Both the position numbers and the translations under genes were made by a program. The notes below the pieces were generated by a model, which saw only the letters and a list, made by a program, of their open reading frames with translations, searched no databases and had not been told where the DNA came from. From positions 620,001-684,000 of the forward strand of contig NW_027490169.1 of assembly GCF_050948175.1 (NCBI RefSeq): DNA of 64,000 nt, in the 5' to 3' direction. This stretch comes from Xylocopa sonorina. Its lineage: Eukaryota > Arthropoda > Insecta > Hymenoptera > Apidae. This document shows positions 1-13,732 of the stretch, piece after piece. Numbering within the stretch: position 1 is the stretch's first letter; each line of letters begins with the position of its first letter.

Positions 1-3000
1 GAAGCAATAGAGTTCTAATGCTTCTTAAATCGCGATATCGCATCTCATTTCTATGTTTCGCGGTAAGGTATAATATTCACTATGGAGTGCTATGTATACC
101 CCGTATTCACTTCAAAAGAATGTAAATGCGTCTCTTCCTTGCTATTAAATAGCGCTTGCAGATGTCTACGTATCGTAGCAATAGTGTTCTAATGCTTTTT
201 AAATCGCCATATATAATCTCATTTCCATGATTCATGATAAGATATAATATTCATTGCGATGTGTCATGCGTACCTCGTATTCACTTCAAAAGCATGTAAA
301 TACGACACTTCCTTGCTAGGAAATAGCTTTTGCTGATGTCTACGTATTGTAGCAATAGATTTCTAATGCTTCTTAAATCGCGATATCGCATTGCATTTCT
401 ACGTTTCGTGATAAGGTATAATGTTCATTGCGGAGTGTTATGTATACCTCGTGTTCACTTTAAAAGAATGTAAATGCGACACTTCCTTGCTAGGATATAG
501 CGTTTGCAGATGTCTACGTATCGAAGGAATAGTGTTCTAATGCTTCTTAAATCGCGATATCGCACCTCATTTCTATGTTTCGTGATGAGGTATAATATTC
601 ATTGCGAAGTGTCATGTATACCTCGTACTCACTTCAAATGAATGTAAATGCGACACTTCCTTGCTAGGAAATAACGTTTGCGGATGTCTACGTATCGTAA
701 CAATAGAGTTCTAATGCTTCTTAAAACGCGATATTGCATCTCATTTCTATGTTTCATGATAAGGTATAATATTCATTGTGGAGTGTTATGTATACCTCGT
801 ACTCACTTTAAAAGATAGTAAATGCGACAGTTCCTTGCGATTAAATAGCGTTTGCAGATGTCTACGTAACGTGGCAATAGATTTCTAATGCTTTTTAAAT
901 CGCGATATCGCATATCATTTCTATGTTTGCTGATAAGATATAATATTCATTGCGAAGTGTCATGTATACCTCGTACTCACTTCAAAGGAATGTAAATGCG
1001 ACACTTCCTTGCTAGGAAATAGCGTTTGCAGATGTCTACGTATCGAAGCAATAGAGTTCTAATGCTTCTTAAATCGCGATATCGCAACTCATTTCTATGT
1101 TTCATGATAAGATATAATATACATAGTGCACTGTAATGTATACCTCGTATTTAGCTCTAAAGAATGTAAATGCGACATTTCGTTGCTAGGTAGTAGCGTT
1201 TGCAGATGTCTACGTATCGAAGCAATAGAGTTCTAATGCTTCTTAAAACGAGATATAGCAACTCATTTCTATGTTTCATGATAAGACATAATATTCATTA
1301 GGAAGTGTCATGTATACCTGGCATACACTTAAAATGAATGTAAACGCAACACTTCCTTGCTAGGAAATAACGTTTGCAGATGTCTACGTATGGTAGCATT
1401 AGGGTTCTAAATCTTTTCAACACGCGATATCGCATCTCATTTCTATGTTTCATGATAAGATATAATATTCATTGTGAAGTGTCTTTTATACCACGCATAC
1501 ACTTCAAACCAATTAAAAGGCGACACTTCCTTTCTAGGAAGTAGCGTTTGCAGATGTCTACGTATCGAAGCAATAGATTTCTAATGCTTTTTAAATCGCG
1601 ATATCGCATCTCATTTCTATGTTTCATGTTAAGATATAATATTCATTGCGAAGTGTCACTTATACCTCGCATACACTTCAAATGAATGTAAATGCGACAC
1701 TTCATTGCTAATAAATAGCGTTTGCAGATGTCTACGTATCGTAGCATTGGAGCCCTAATGCTTCTTAAAACGCGTTATCGCATCTCATCCCTATGATTCA
1801 TGATAAGATATAATTTTCATTGCGATGTGTTCTGTATTCCTTGTCTACACTTCACATGAATGTAAATGCGACACTTCCTTGATAGGAAATAGCTTTTCCA
1901 GATGTCTACGTATCGAAGCAAGGGCGTACTAATGCTTCTCAAAACACGATATCGCATCTCATTTCTATGTTTCATGACAAGACATAGTATTCAATGCTAC
2001 ATGTCATGTATACCTCGTACTCACTTCAAAAGAATGTAAATGCGACATTTCCTTGATAGGAAATAGCGTTTGCAGATGTCTACGTATCGAAGCAAGGAGA
2101 GTTCTAATGCTTCTTAAATCGCGATATCGCAACTCATTTCTATGTTTCATGATAAGATATAATATTCATTGCGAAGTGTCTTGAATAACTCGCATACACT
2201 TCAAGTGAATGTAAACGCGACACATCCTTGCTAGGAAGTAGCGTTTGCAGATGTCTACGTATCGAAGCAATGGTGTTCCAATGCTTGTTAAATCGCGATA
2301 TCGCACCTCAATTCTACGTTTCATGATAAGATATAATATTCATTGTGTAGTGTTATGTATATCTCGTCTACACGTCAAATGAATGTAAATGCGATACTTC
2401 CTTGCTATGAAATAGCGTTTGCAGATGTCTACATATCGAAGCAATAGGGTTCTAATGCTTCTGAAAACGCGATATCGCATCTCATTTCTATGTTTCATGA
2501 TAAGATATAATATTCATTTCGAAGTGTCATGTATACCTCGGATGCACTTCACATGAATGTAAATGCGACACTTCCTTGCTTTTAAATTGCGTTTGCAGAT
2601 GTCTACGTATCGAAGAAATAGAGATCTACTGCTTCTTAAATAGCCATATCGCATCTCATTTCTATGTTTCATGATAAGATATGATATTCATTGTGGAGTG
2701 TTATCATAACCTCGTATTCACTTCAAAAGAATGTAAATGTGACACTCCCTTACTAGGAAATAGCGTTTGTAGATGTCTACGTATCGAAGCAATAGAATCC
2801 TAATGCTTCTTAAATCGCGATATCGCATCTCATTCCTATGTTTCATGATAAGATATATTATTCATTGCGAAGTGTCTTGTATAACTCGCATACACTTCAG
2901 ATGAATGTAATTGCGACATTTCCTTGCCAGGAAATAGAGTTGGCAGATGTCTACGTATCGAAGCAATAGAGATCTACTGCTTCTTTAATAGCGATGTCGC

Positions 3001-3481
3001 ATCTCATTTCTATGTTTCATGATACGATATAATATTCATTGTGAAGTTTCATGTATACCTCGTACTGGCTTCAAAAGAATGTAAATGCGACACTTCCTTG
3101 CCAGGAAATAGCGTTTGCAGATGTCTCCGTATCGAAGCAGTAGAGTTCTAATGCTTCTTAAAACGAGATGTCGCATCTCATTTTTATGTTTCACGATAAG
3201 ATATAATATTCATTGCGAAGTTACATGTATACCTCGTATTCACTTCAAACGAATGTAAATGCGACACTTCCTTGCCAGGAAATAGCGTTTGCAGATGTCT
3301 CCGTATCGAAGCAGTAGAGTTCTAATGCTTCTTAAAACGAGATGTCGCATCTCATTTCTATGTTTCACGATAAGATATAACATTCATTGTGAAGTGTAAT
3401 GTATACCTCGAATTCACTTCAAAAGAGTGTAAATGCGACACTTCCTTGCTAGGAAATAGCGTTTGCAGATGTCTACGTATA

Positions 3482-3655
3482 GAAGCAATAGGATTCTAAT
3501 GCTTCTTAAAACGCGATATCGCATCTCATCTCTATGTGTCATGATAAGATATAATATTCATTGCGAAGTGTTATGTATACCACGTATTCACTTCAAAAGA
3601 ATGTAAATGCGACACTTCCTTGCTAGGAAATAGTGTTTGTAGATGTCTACGTATC
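3482..3655 (+). repeat. Representative 174-bp satellite monomer with internal dyads
   Basis: This is one monomer chosen to show the parts of the unit. It starts at gaagcaatag and the next unit starts 174 bp later at 3,656. Positions 3,513-3,522 are the perfect 10-bp palindrome gcgatatcgc. Positions 3,616-3,629 form a short hairpin-capable dyad with stem ttcct/aggaa and loop tgct. The end of the unit holds the palindrome tacgta inside gtctacgtatc. These elements recur in most monomers of the window with occasional mutation. Whether a protein binds them is unknown. Confidence 0.9.
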
Positions 3656-3675
3656 GAAGGAATAGAGTTCTAATG

Positions 3676-5450
3676 CTTCTTAAAACTTGATATCGCATCT
3701 CATTTCTATGTTTCACAGTAAGATATAATATTCATTGCGAAGTGTAATGTATACCTCGTGTCCACTTCTAAGGAATGTAAATGCGACACTTCCTTGCTAG
3801 GAAATAGCGTTTGCAGATGTCTACGCATCGTAGCATTAGAGTTGTAATGCTTCTTAAAACTTGATATCGCATCTCATTTCTATGTTTCACAGTAAGATAT
3901 AATATTCATTATGGAGTGTTATGTATACATCGTATTCACTTCAAAAGAATGTAAATGCGACACTTCCTTGCTAGGAAATAGCGATTGCAGGAATCTACAT
4001 ATCGTAGCAGTAGTGTTCTAATGCTTCTCAAAACGAGATGTCGCATCTCATTTCTATGTTTCACGATAAGATATAACATTCATTGTGAAGTGTCATGTAT
4101 ACCTCGAATTAACTTCAAAAGAATGTAAATGCGACACTTCCTTGCTAGGAAATAGCGTTTGCAGATGTCTACGTATAGAAGCAATAGGATTCTAATGCTT
4201 CTTAAAACGCGATATTGCATCACATCTCTATGTTTCATGACAAGATATAATATTCATTGCGAAGTTTCTTCTATACCTCTCATACCCTTCAAATGATTGT
4301 AAATGCGACACTCCCTTGCTAGGAAATAGCGTTTGCAGTTATCTACGTATCGTAACAGTAGATTTCAAATGCTTCTTAAAACGCCATAGCGCATCTCATT
4401 TCTATGTTTCATGATATGATATAATATTCATTGTGCAGTGCTATGTGTACCTCGTATTCACTTCAAGAGAATGTAAATGCGACACTTCCTTGCTAGGAAA
4501 TAGCGTTGGTACATGTCCGCGTATCGAAGCAATAAAGTTCTAATGCTTCTTAAATAGCCAAATCGCATTTCATTTCTATGTTTCATGATAAGATATAATA
4601 TTCATTGTGGAGTGTTATGTATACCTCGTACTCACTTCAAAAGGATGATAATGCGTCACTTTCTTGCTAGGAAATAGCGTTGGCAGATGTCTATGTATCG
4701 TAGCAATAGAGTTCTAATGCTTCTCAAAACTTGATATCGCATCTCATTTCTATGTTTCACAGTAAGATATAATATTCATTGCGAAGTGTAATGTATACCT
4801 CGTGTCCACTTGAAAGGAATGTAAATGCGACACTTCCTTGCTAGGAAATAGCGTTTGCAGATGTCTACTCATCGTAGCATTAGAGTTGTAATGCTTCTTA
4901 AAACTTGATATCGCATCTCATTTCTATGTTTCACAGTAAGATATAATATTCATTATGGAGTGTTATGTATACATCGTATTCACTTCAAAAGAATGTAAAT
5001 GCGACACTTCCTTGCTAGGAAATAGCGATTGCAGGAATCTACATATCGTAGCAGTAGTGTTCTAATGCCTCTCAAAACGCGATATCGCATCACATTTCTA
5101 TGTTTCACGATAAGATATAATATTCATTGCGAAGTTACATGTATACCTCGTATTCACTTCAAACGAATGTAAATGCGACACTTCCTTGCCAGGAAATAGC
5201 GTTTGCAGATGTCTCCGTATTGAAGCAGTAGATTTCTAATGCTTTTTAAAACGAGATGTCGCATCTCATTTCTATGTTTCACGATAAGATATAACATTCA
5301 TTGTGAAGTGTGATGTATACCTCGAATTAACTTCAAAAGAATGTAAATGCGACACTTCCTTGCTGGGAAATAGCGTTTGCAGATGTCTACGTATAGAAGC
5401 AATAGGATTCTAATGCTTCTTAAAACGCGATATCGCATCACATCTCTATG
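3676..5450 (+). repeat. Locally duplicated monomer block, 1,044-bp offset
   Basis: The stretch 3,680-4,060, marked by acttgatatcgc and the rare tttcacagtaag variant, reappears at 4,724-5,100, an offset of 1,044 bp or six monomers. The following monomers (4,060-4,200) have a counterpart at about 5,270-5,440. The two copies differ by only a few bases, so this is a fairly recent segmental duplication within the array. A related block at 4,260-4,680 recurs at about 5,826-6,250, an offset of about 1,565 bp or nine monomers. Confidence 0.75.
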
Positions 5451-7929
5451 TTCCATGACAAGATATAATATTCATTGTGGAGTGTTATGTATACCTCGTA
5501 TTCACTTCAAAAGAATGTAAATGCGACACTTCCTTCTAGGAAATAGCGTTTGCAGTTATCTACGTATCGTAGCAATAGATTTCAAATGCTTCTTAAAACG
5601 CCATAGCGCATCTCAGTTCTATGTTTCAAGATAATATATAATATTCTTTGCGAAGTGCCATGTATACCTCGTATTCACTTCAAAAGAATGTAAATGCTAC
5701 ATTTCCTTGCTAGGAAAAAGCGTCTGCAGATGTCTACGTATCGAAGCAACATAGTTCTAATGCTTCTTAAGGCGTGATATCGCATCTCATTTCTATGTTT
5801 CATGATAATATATAATATTCATTGCGAAGTTTCTTCTATACCACTCATACCCTTCAAATGATTGTAAATGCGACACTCCCTTGCTAGGAAATAGCGTTTG
5901 CAGTTATCTACGTATCGTAACAGTAGATTTCAAATGCTTCTTAAAACGCCATAGCGCATCTCATTTCTATGTTTCATGATAAGATATAATATTCATTGTG
6001 CAGTGCTATGTGTACCTCGTATTCACTTCAAGAGAATGTAAATGCGACACTTCCTTGCTAGGAAATAGCGTTGGTACATGTCTGCGTATCGAAGCAATAA
6101 AGTTCTAATGCTTCTTAAATCGCCAAATCGCATTTCATTTCTATGTTTCATGATAAGATATAATATTCATTGTGGAGTGTTATGTATACCTCGTACTCAC
6201 TTCAAAAGGATGATAATGCGTCACTTTCTTGCTAGGAAATAGCGTTTCCAGATGTCTACATATCGAAGCAATAGAGTTCTCATGCTCCTTAAAACGCGAT
6301 ATCACATCGCATTTCTATGTCTCATGATAAAACATAATATTCATTGCGAAGTGTCACGTATTCCACGTATTCACTTGAATTGAATGTAAATGCGGCACTT
6401 CCTTGCTAGGAAATAGCGTTTGCAGATGTCTACGTATCGAAGCAATAGAGTTCTATTGCTTCTCAAACGTGATGTCGCATCTCATTTCTATATTTCTTGA
6501 TAAGATATAATATTCATTGCAAAGTGTCATGTACACCACGCATGCACTACAAATGAATGTATATGCTACACTTCCTTGCTAGGAAATAGCGTTTGCAGAT
6601 GTCTACGTGTCGAAGCAATAGAGTTCTAGTGCTTCTTAAATCGCGATATCGCATATCATTTCTATGCTTCATGATAAGGTATATTATTCATTACGAAGTG
6701 TTATGTATTCCTCGTCTGCAGTTCAAACGAATGTAAATGCGACACATCCTTTCTAGGAAATAGCGTCTCCAGATGTCTACGTATCGAAGCAATAGAGTTC
6801 TAATGCTTCTCAAAACGCGATATTGCTGCTCATTTCTGTGTTTCATGATAAGAAATAATATTCGTTGCGAAGTGTTATGTATACATCGTATTCACTTCAG
6901 AAGAATGTAAATGCGACACTTCCTTGCTAGGAAATAGCGTTTCTAGATGTCTACATATCGAAGCAATAGAGTTCTCATGCTCCTTAAAACGCGATATCAC
7001 ATCGCATTTCTATGTCTCATGATAAAACATAATATTCATTGCGAAGTGTTATGTATACCTCGTATTCACTTCAAAAGAATGTAACTCTGACACTTCCTTG
7101 CTAGGAAATAGCGTTAGCAGACATCTGCCGATCGTAGCAATAGAGATCTAATGCTTCTTAAACCGCGATGTCGCTCCTCATTTCTATGTTTCATGATGAG
7201 ATATAATATTCATTGCGAAGTGTCACTTATACCTCGCATACACTTCAAGTGAATGTAAATGCGACACTTCCTTGCCAGGATACATCATTTGCAAATGTCT
7301 ACGTATCGAAGCAATAGAGTTCTAATGCTGCCTAAAACGCGATATCGCATCTCAGTTCTATGTTTCATGATAAGATATAATACTCATTGCGAAGTGTTAC
7401 GCATACCTCGTATACACTTCAAATGAATGAAAGTGCGAGACTTCCTTGCTAGGAAGTAGCGTTTGCAGATGACTGCGTATCGTAGCATTAGATTTCTAAT
7501 GCATCTCAAAACGCGATATCGCATCTCATTTCTATGTTTCATGATAGGATATAATATTCATTGCGAAGTGCCACTTATACCTGCCAAACATTTCAAATGA
7601 ATGTAAATGCGACACTTCATTGCTAGGAAATAGAGTTTGCAGATGTCTACGTATCGTAGCAATACGGTTATAACGCCTCTTAAAATGCGATATCGCATCT
7701 TATTTCTATGTCTCACAATAAGATATAACATTCATTGCGAAGTGTCATGTGTACTTGGCATACACTTCAAATGAATGTAAATGCGACACTTCCTTGCTAG
7801 GAAATAGCGTTGGCAGATGTCTACGCTTCGTAGCAATACAGATCTAATGTTTGTTAAAACGCGATATCGCATCTCATTTCTATGTTCCATGTTAAGATAT
7901 AATATTCATTGCGAAGTGTCATTTATACC

Positions 7930-8277
7930 TCGTATTCACTTCAAAAGAATGTAAATGCGACACTTCCTTGCTATTAAATAGCGTTTGAAGATGCATACGT
8001 ATCGTAGCAATAGATTTCTAATGCTACTTATATCGCGTTAACGTATGTCATTCCTATGTTTCCTGATAAGGTATAATATTCATCTTGGAGTGTTATGTAT
8101 ACCTCGTATTCACTTAAAAAGAATGTAAATGCGACACTTCCTTGCTATTAAATAGCGTTTGAAGATGCATACGTATCGTAGCAATAGATTTCTAATGCTA
8201 CTTATATCGCGTTAACGTATGTCATTCCTATGTTTCCTGATAAGGTATAATATTCATCTTGGAGTGTTATGTATACC
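7930..8277 (+). repeat. Adjacent near-identical monomer pair
   Basis: Two neighbouring monomers share an unusual set of variants: gcgtttgaagatgcatacg, the segment atatcgcgttaacgtatgtc, and catcttggagtg. They are nearly identical over a full 174-bp period (gcgtttgaag at 7,981 and 8,155). Most neighbouring monomers in this part of the array differ at many positions, so this pair looks like a single-monomer tandem duplication. Confidence 0.8.
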
Positions 8278-8280
8278 TCG

Positions 8281-10140
8281 CATTCTCTTCAAAAGAATGT
8301 AAATACGACACTTCCTTGCTAGGAAATAGCGTTTGCAGATGTCTACGTATCGTGGCAATAGAGTTCTAATGCTTCTGAAAACGCGATATCGCATCTCATT
8401 CCTATGTTTCATGATAAGATACAATATGCATTGCGAAGAGTCATGTTTTCCTCGTCTTCACTTCAAATAAATGTAAATGCGACACTTCCTTGCTAGGAAA
8501 TAGCGATTGCAGATGTCTACCTTTCGAAGCAATAGAGTTCTAATGCTTCTTGAAATGGGATATCGCATTTCACTTCTATGCTTCATGATAAGATATAGTG
8601 TTAATTGCGAAGTGTCATGTATACCTCGCATACACTTCAAATGAATGTAAATGCGACACTTCCTTCCTAGGAAATAGCGATTGCAGATGTCTACGAATCG
8701 AAGCAATAGAGTTCTAATGCTTCTTGAAACGGGATATCGAGTCTCATTACTGTGTTTTATCATAAGATATAATATTCATTGCGAAGTTTCATGTATTCCT
8801 CGTATTCACTTCAAATGAATGTAATTGCGAAACTTCCTTGCTAGGAAATTGCGTTTGCAGATGCCAACGTATCGTAGCAATAGAGTTCTAATGCTTCTTA
8901 AAACGCAATATCACATCACATTTATATGTTTCATGATAAGGTATAATATTCATTGCGAAGTGTTTTGTATTCCTCGTCTACACTTCAAATGAATGTAAAT
9001 GCGACACTTCCTTTCTAGGAAATAGCGTTTCCAGAAGTCTACGTATCGAAGCAATAGATTTCTAATGCTTCTTGAAATGGGATATCGCATTTCACTTCTA
9101 TGCTTCATGATAAGATATAGTGTTAATTGCGAAGTGTCATGTATACCTCGCATACACTTCAAATGAATGTAAATGCGACACTTCCTTCCTAGGAAATAGC
9201 GATTGCAGATGTCTACGTATCGAAGCAATAGAGTTCTAATGCTTCGTGAAACGGGATATCGAGTCTCATTACTGTGTTTTATCATAAGATATAATATTCA
9301 TTGCGAAGTTTCATGTATTCCTCGTATTCACTTCAAATGAATGTAATTGCGAAACTTCCTTGCTAGGAAATAGCGTTAGCAGATGTCTACGTTTCGAAGC
9401 AATAGAGTTCTAATGCTTCTTGAAACGGGATATCGCATCTAATTTCTATGCTTCATGATAAGATATAATATTCATTGCGAAGTTTCATGTATTCCTCTTA
9501 TTCACTTCAAATGAATGTAAATGCGACAGTTCCTTGCTAGGAATTAGCGATTGCAGATGCCTACGTATCGAAGCAATAGAGTTCTAATGCTTCTTGAAAC
9601 GGGATATCGCAACTCATTTCTATGTTTCATGATAAGATATAATATTAATTGCGAAGTGTCATGTATACCTCGCATTCACTTCAAAAGAATGTAAATACGA
9701 CACTTCCTTGCTAGGAAATAGCGTTTGCAGATGTCTACGTATCGTGGCAATAGAGTTCTAATGCTTCTGAAAACGCGATATCGCATCTCATTCCTATGTT
9801 TCATGATAAGATACAATATGCATTGCGAAGAGTCATGTTTTCCTCGTCTTCACTTCAAATAAATGTAAATGCGACACTTCCTTGCTAGGAAATAGCGATT
9901 GCAGATGTCTACCTTTCGAAGCAATAGAGTTCTAATGCTTCTTGAAATGGGATATCGCATTTCACTTCTATGCTTCATGATAAGATATAGTGTTAATTGC
10001 GAAGTGTCATGTATACATCGCATACACTTCAAATGAATGTAAATGCGACACTTCCTTGCTAGGAAATAGCAAGGAAGCAATAGAGTTCTAATGCTTCTTG
10101 GAACGGGATATCGCATCTCATTTCTATGTTTCATGATAAG
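8281..10140 (+). repeat. Duplicated block of the 'taattgcg' monomer subfamily
   Basis: The segment 8,281-8,630 recurs at about 9,673-10,020, an offset of 1,392 bp (eight monomers). Part of it, around tgttaattgcg at 8,599, also recurs at 9,121 (522 bp, three monomers). Monomers here share cttcttgaaatggg or cttcttgaaacggg and a C-to-A change that turns tcattgcg into taattgcg. The same subfamily reappears at 21-29 kb, so the two regions are related by exchange. Confidence 0.75.
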
Positions 10141-12779
10141 ATATAATATTAATTGCGAAGTGTCATGTATACCTTGTATTCACTTCAGAAGAATGTAAAT
10201 GCGACTCTTCCCTGCTAGGAAATAGCGTTTGCAGATGTCTACGAATCGTAGCAAGCGTGTCATAATGATTCTTAAAACGAGATATCGCATCTCATTTCTA
10301 TGTTTCATGATAACATATAATATTCATTGCGAAGTGTCATGTGCACTTCGCATTCACTTCAAAAGAATGTAAATGCGACACTTCCTTCCTAGGAAATAGT
10401 GTTTGTAGATGTCTACGTATCGTAGCAATAGAGATCTAATGCTTCTTAAAACGCGATATCGCGTCTCACGTCTATGTTTCATGATAAGATATAATATTTA
10501 TTGCGAAGTGTCACTTATACCTCGCATAAACTTCAAATGAATGTAAGTGCGACACTTCTTTGCTATTAAATAGCGTTTGCAGATGTGTACGTATCGTCCC
10601 AATAGATTTCTAGTGTCCTTTTAAATCGCGATATCGCATCTCATTTCTATGTTTCATGATAAGATATAATATTCATTGTGGAGTGTTATGTATACCTCGT
10701 ATTCACTTCAAAAGATTGAAAATGCGACTCTTGCTTGCTAGGAAATAGCGTTTGTAGATGTCTACGTATCGTAGCAGTAGAGTACTAACGCTTCTTAAAA
10801 CGCGATATCGCATATCACTTCTATGTTTCATGATAAGATATAATATTCATTGCGAAGTGTCATGTATTCCTCGTATTCACTTCAAAAAATTGTAAATGCG
10901 ACACTTCCTTGCTAGCAAATAGCGTTTGCAAATATCAACGTATCGAAACTGAAGTGTTGTAATGCTTCTTAAAACTAGATGTCGCATCGCATTTCTATGT
11001 TTCATGATAAGATATAATATTCATTGCGAAGTGTCATGTATACCTCGTATTCACTTCAAAGGAATGTAAATGCGACACTTCCTTGCTAGGAAATAGCGTT
11101 TGCAGTTATCTACGTATCGTCGCAATAGATTTCAAATGCTTCTTAAAACGCCATAGCGCATCTCATTTCTATGTTTCATGATAAGATATAATATTCTTTG
11201 CGAAGTGTCATGTATACCTCGTATTCACTTCAAAAGAATGTAAATGCGACACTTCCTTCCTAGGATATAGCTATGTCAGAGGTCTACGTACCGAAACAAT
11301 AGAGTTATAATGCTTCTTAAAACGCGATATCGCAGCTCATTTCTTTGTCTCATGGTAAGATATAATATTCATTGCGAAGTGTCATGTATACCTCGTATTC
11401 ACTTCAGATGAATGTATATGCGACACTTCCTTGCTAGGAAATAGCGTTTGCAGATGTCAACGTATCGTAGCAATAGGGTTCTAATGCTTCTTAAAACGCG
11501 ATATCGATCCTCATTTCTTGGTTTCATGATAAGATATAATATTCATTGTGGTGTGTTAAGTATACCTCGTATTCACTTCAAAAGAATGTAGATGCGACAC
11601 TTCCATGCTAGGAAATAGCGTTTGCAGATGTCTTCGTACCGTAGCATTGGAATTCTAATGCTTCTCAAAACGCGATATCGCATCTCATTTCTATGTTTCA
11701 TGATAAGATATAATATTCATTGTGGAGTGTTATGTATACCTCGTATTCACTTCAAAAGATTGTAAATGCGACACTTCCTTGCTAGGAAATTGCTTTTGCA
11801 GATGTCTACGTATCGAAGCAAGAGAGTTCTAATGCTTCTTGAAACGGGATACCGAGTCTCATTACTGTGTTTCATGATAAGATATAATATTCATTACGAA
11901 GTTTCATGTATTCCTCGTATTCACTTCAAATGAATGTAACTGCGAAACTTCCTTGCTAGGAAATAGCGTTAGCAGATGTCTACGTATCGAAGCAATAGAG
12001 TTCTAATGCTTCTTGAAACGGGATATCGCATCTCATTTCTATGCTTCATGATAAGATATAATATGCATTGCGAAGTGTCATGTATACCTCGCATTCACTT
12101 CAAAAGAATGTAAATACGACACTTCCTTGCTAGGAAATAGCGTTTGCAGATGTCTACGTGTCGTGGCAATAGAGTTCTAATGCTTCTGAAAACGCGATAT
12201 CGCATCTCATTTCTATGTTTCATGACAAGATATAATATTCATTGCGAAGTGTCACATATACCTTGCATACATTTCAAATGAATGTAAATGCTACACTTCC
12301 TTGCTAGGAAATAGCGTTTGCAGATGTCTACGTATCGAAGCAATAGAGCTCCAATGCTTCTTAAAACTAGATATCGCATCTCATTTCAACGTTTCATGAT
12401 AAGATATAATATTCATTGCGAAGTGTTACGTATTCCTCGCATACGCTTCTAATGAATGTAAATGCGACACTTCCTTGCTAGGAAATAGCGTTTGCAGATG
12501 TCTACGTATCGAAGCAATAGAGTTCTAATGTTCTCAAAACGCGATATCGCATCTCATTTCTATGTTACATGATAAGACATAATATTCATTGCGAAGTGCC
12601 TCGTATACCTCGCATACACTTGAAATGAATGTAAATGCGACACATCCTTCCTAGGAAATAGCGTTTGCAGATGTCTACGTATCGAAGCAATAGTGTTTCA
12701 ATGCTTCATAAAACGAGATGTCTCATTCCATTTCTATGTTTCATGATAAGATATAATATTCCTTACGAAGTGTCTCGTA

Positions 12780-13330
12780 TACCTCGCATACACTTGAAAT
12801 GAATGTAAATGCGACACTTCCTTGCTGGGAAATAGCGTTACCAGATGTCTTCGTATCGAAACAACAGAGTTCTAATGCTTCTTAAAACGCGATATCGCAT
12901 CTCATTTCTATGTTTCCTGATAAGTTATAATAGTCATTGCTAAGTGTCATGTATACCACGTATTCACTTCAGAAGAATGTAAATGCGACACTTCCTTCCT
13001 AGGAAATATCGTTGGCAGATGTCTACGTATCGTAGCAACAGAGTTCTAATGCCTCTTAAAACGGGATACCGCATTTCATTTCTATGTTTCATGATAAGAT
13101 ATAGTATTCATTGCGAAGTGTCATGTATACCTCGCATACACTTCAAATGAATGTAAATGCGACACTTGCTTGCTAGGAAATAGCGTTGGCAGATGTCTAC
13201 GCATCGTAGCAATACAGATCTAATGTTTGTTAAAACGCGATATCGCATCTCATTCCTATGTTCCACGTTAAGATATAATATTCATTGCGAAGTGTCATTT
13301 ATACCTCGTATTCACTTCAAAAGAATGTAA
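12780..13330 (+). repeat. Block of about three monomers recurring at 17.0-17.5 kb
   Basis: This block carries agcgttaccagatgtcttcg, cctcttaaaacgggatacc and acagatctaatgtttgtt in order. The same order of variants occurs at about 16,957-17,507, an offset of about 4,177 bp or 24 monomers. A more diverged relative of the last monomer is found near 7,820. The intervening monomers differ between the two places, so this is a dispersed copy within the array and not part of a longer regular unit. Confidence 0.7.
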
Positions 13331-13732
13331 ATGCGACACTTCCTTGCTAGGAAATACCGATTGCAGATGTCTACGTATCGTGGCTATAGAGTTCTGATGC
13401 TTCTCAAATCGCGATACCGCATCTCATTTCTATGTTTCGTGATAAGGTAAAATATTTATTGTGGAATGTTATGTATTCCTCGTTTTCACTTCAAAAGAAT
13501 GTAAATGCGACACTTCCTTGCTATTAGATTGCGTTTGCAGATTTCTACTTATCGAAGTAATAGTGTTCTAATGCTTCTTATATCGCGTTATCGCATGTCA
13601 TTTCTATGTTTCGTGATAAGGTATAATATTCATCGTGGAGTGTTATGTATATCTCGCATACACTTCAAATGAATGTAAATGCGACACTTCCTTGCTAGGA
13701 AGTAGCGTTTGCAGATGTCTACGTATCGATGC

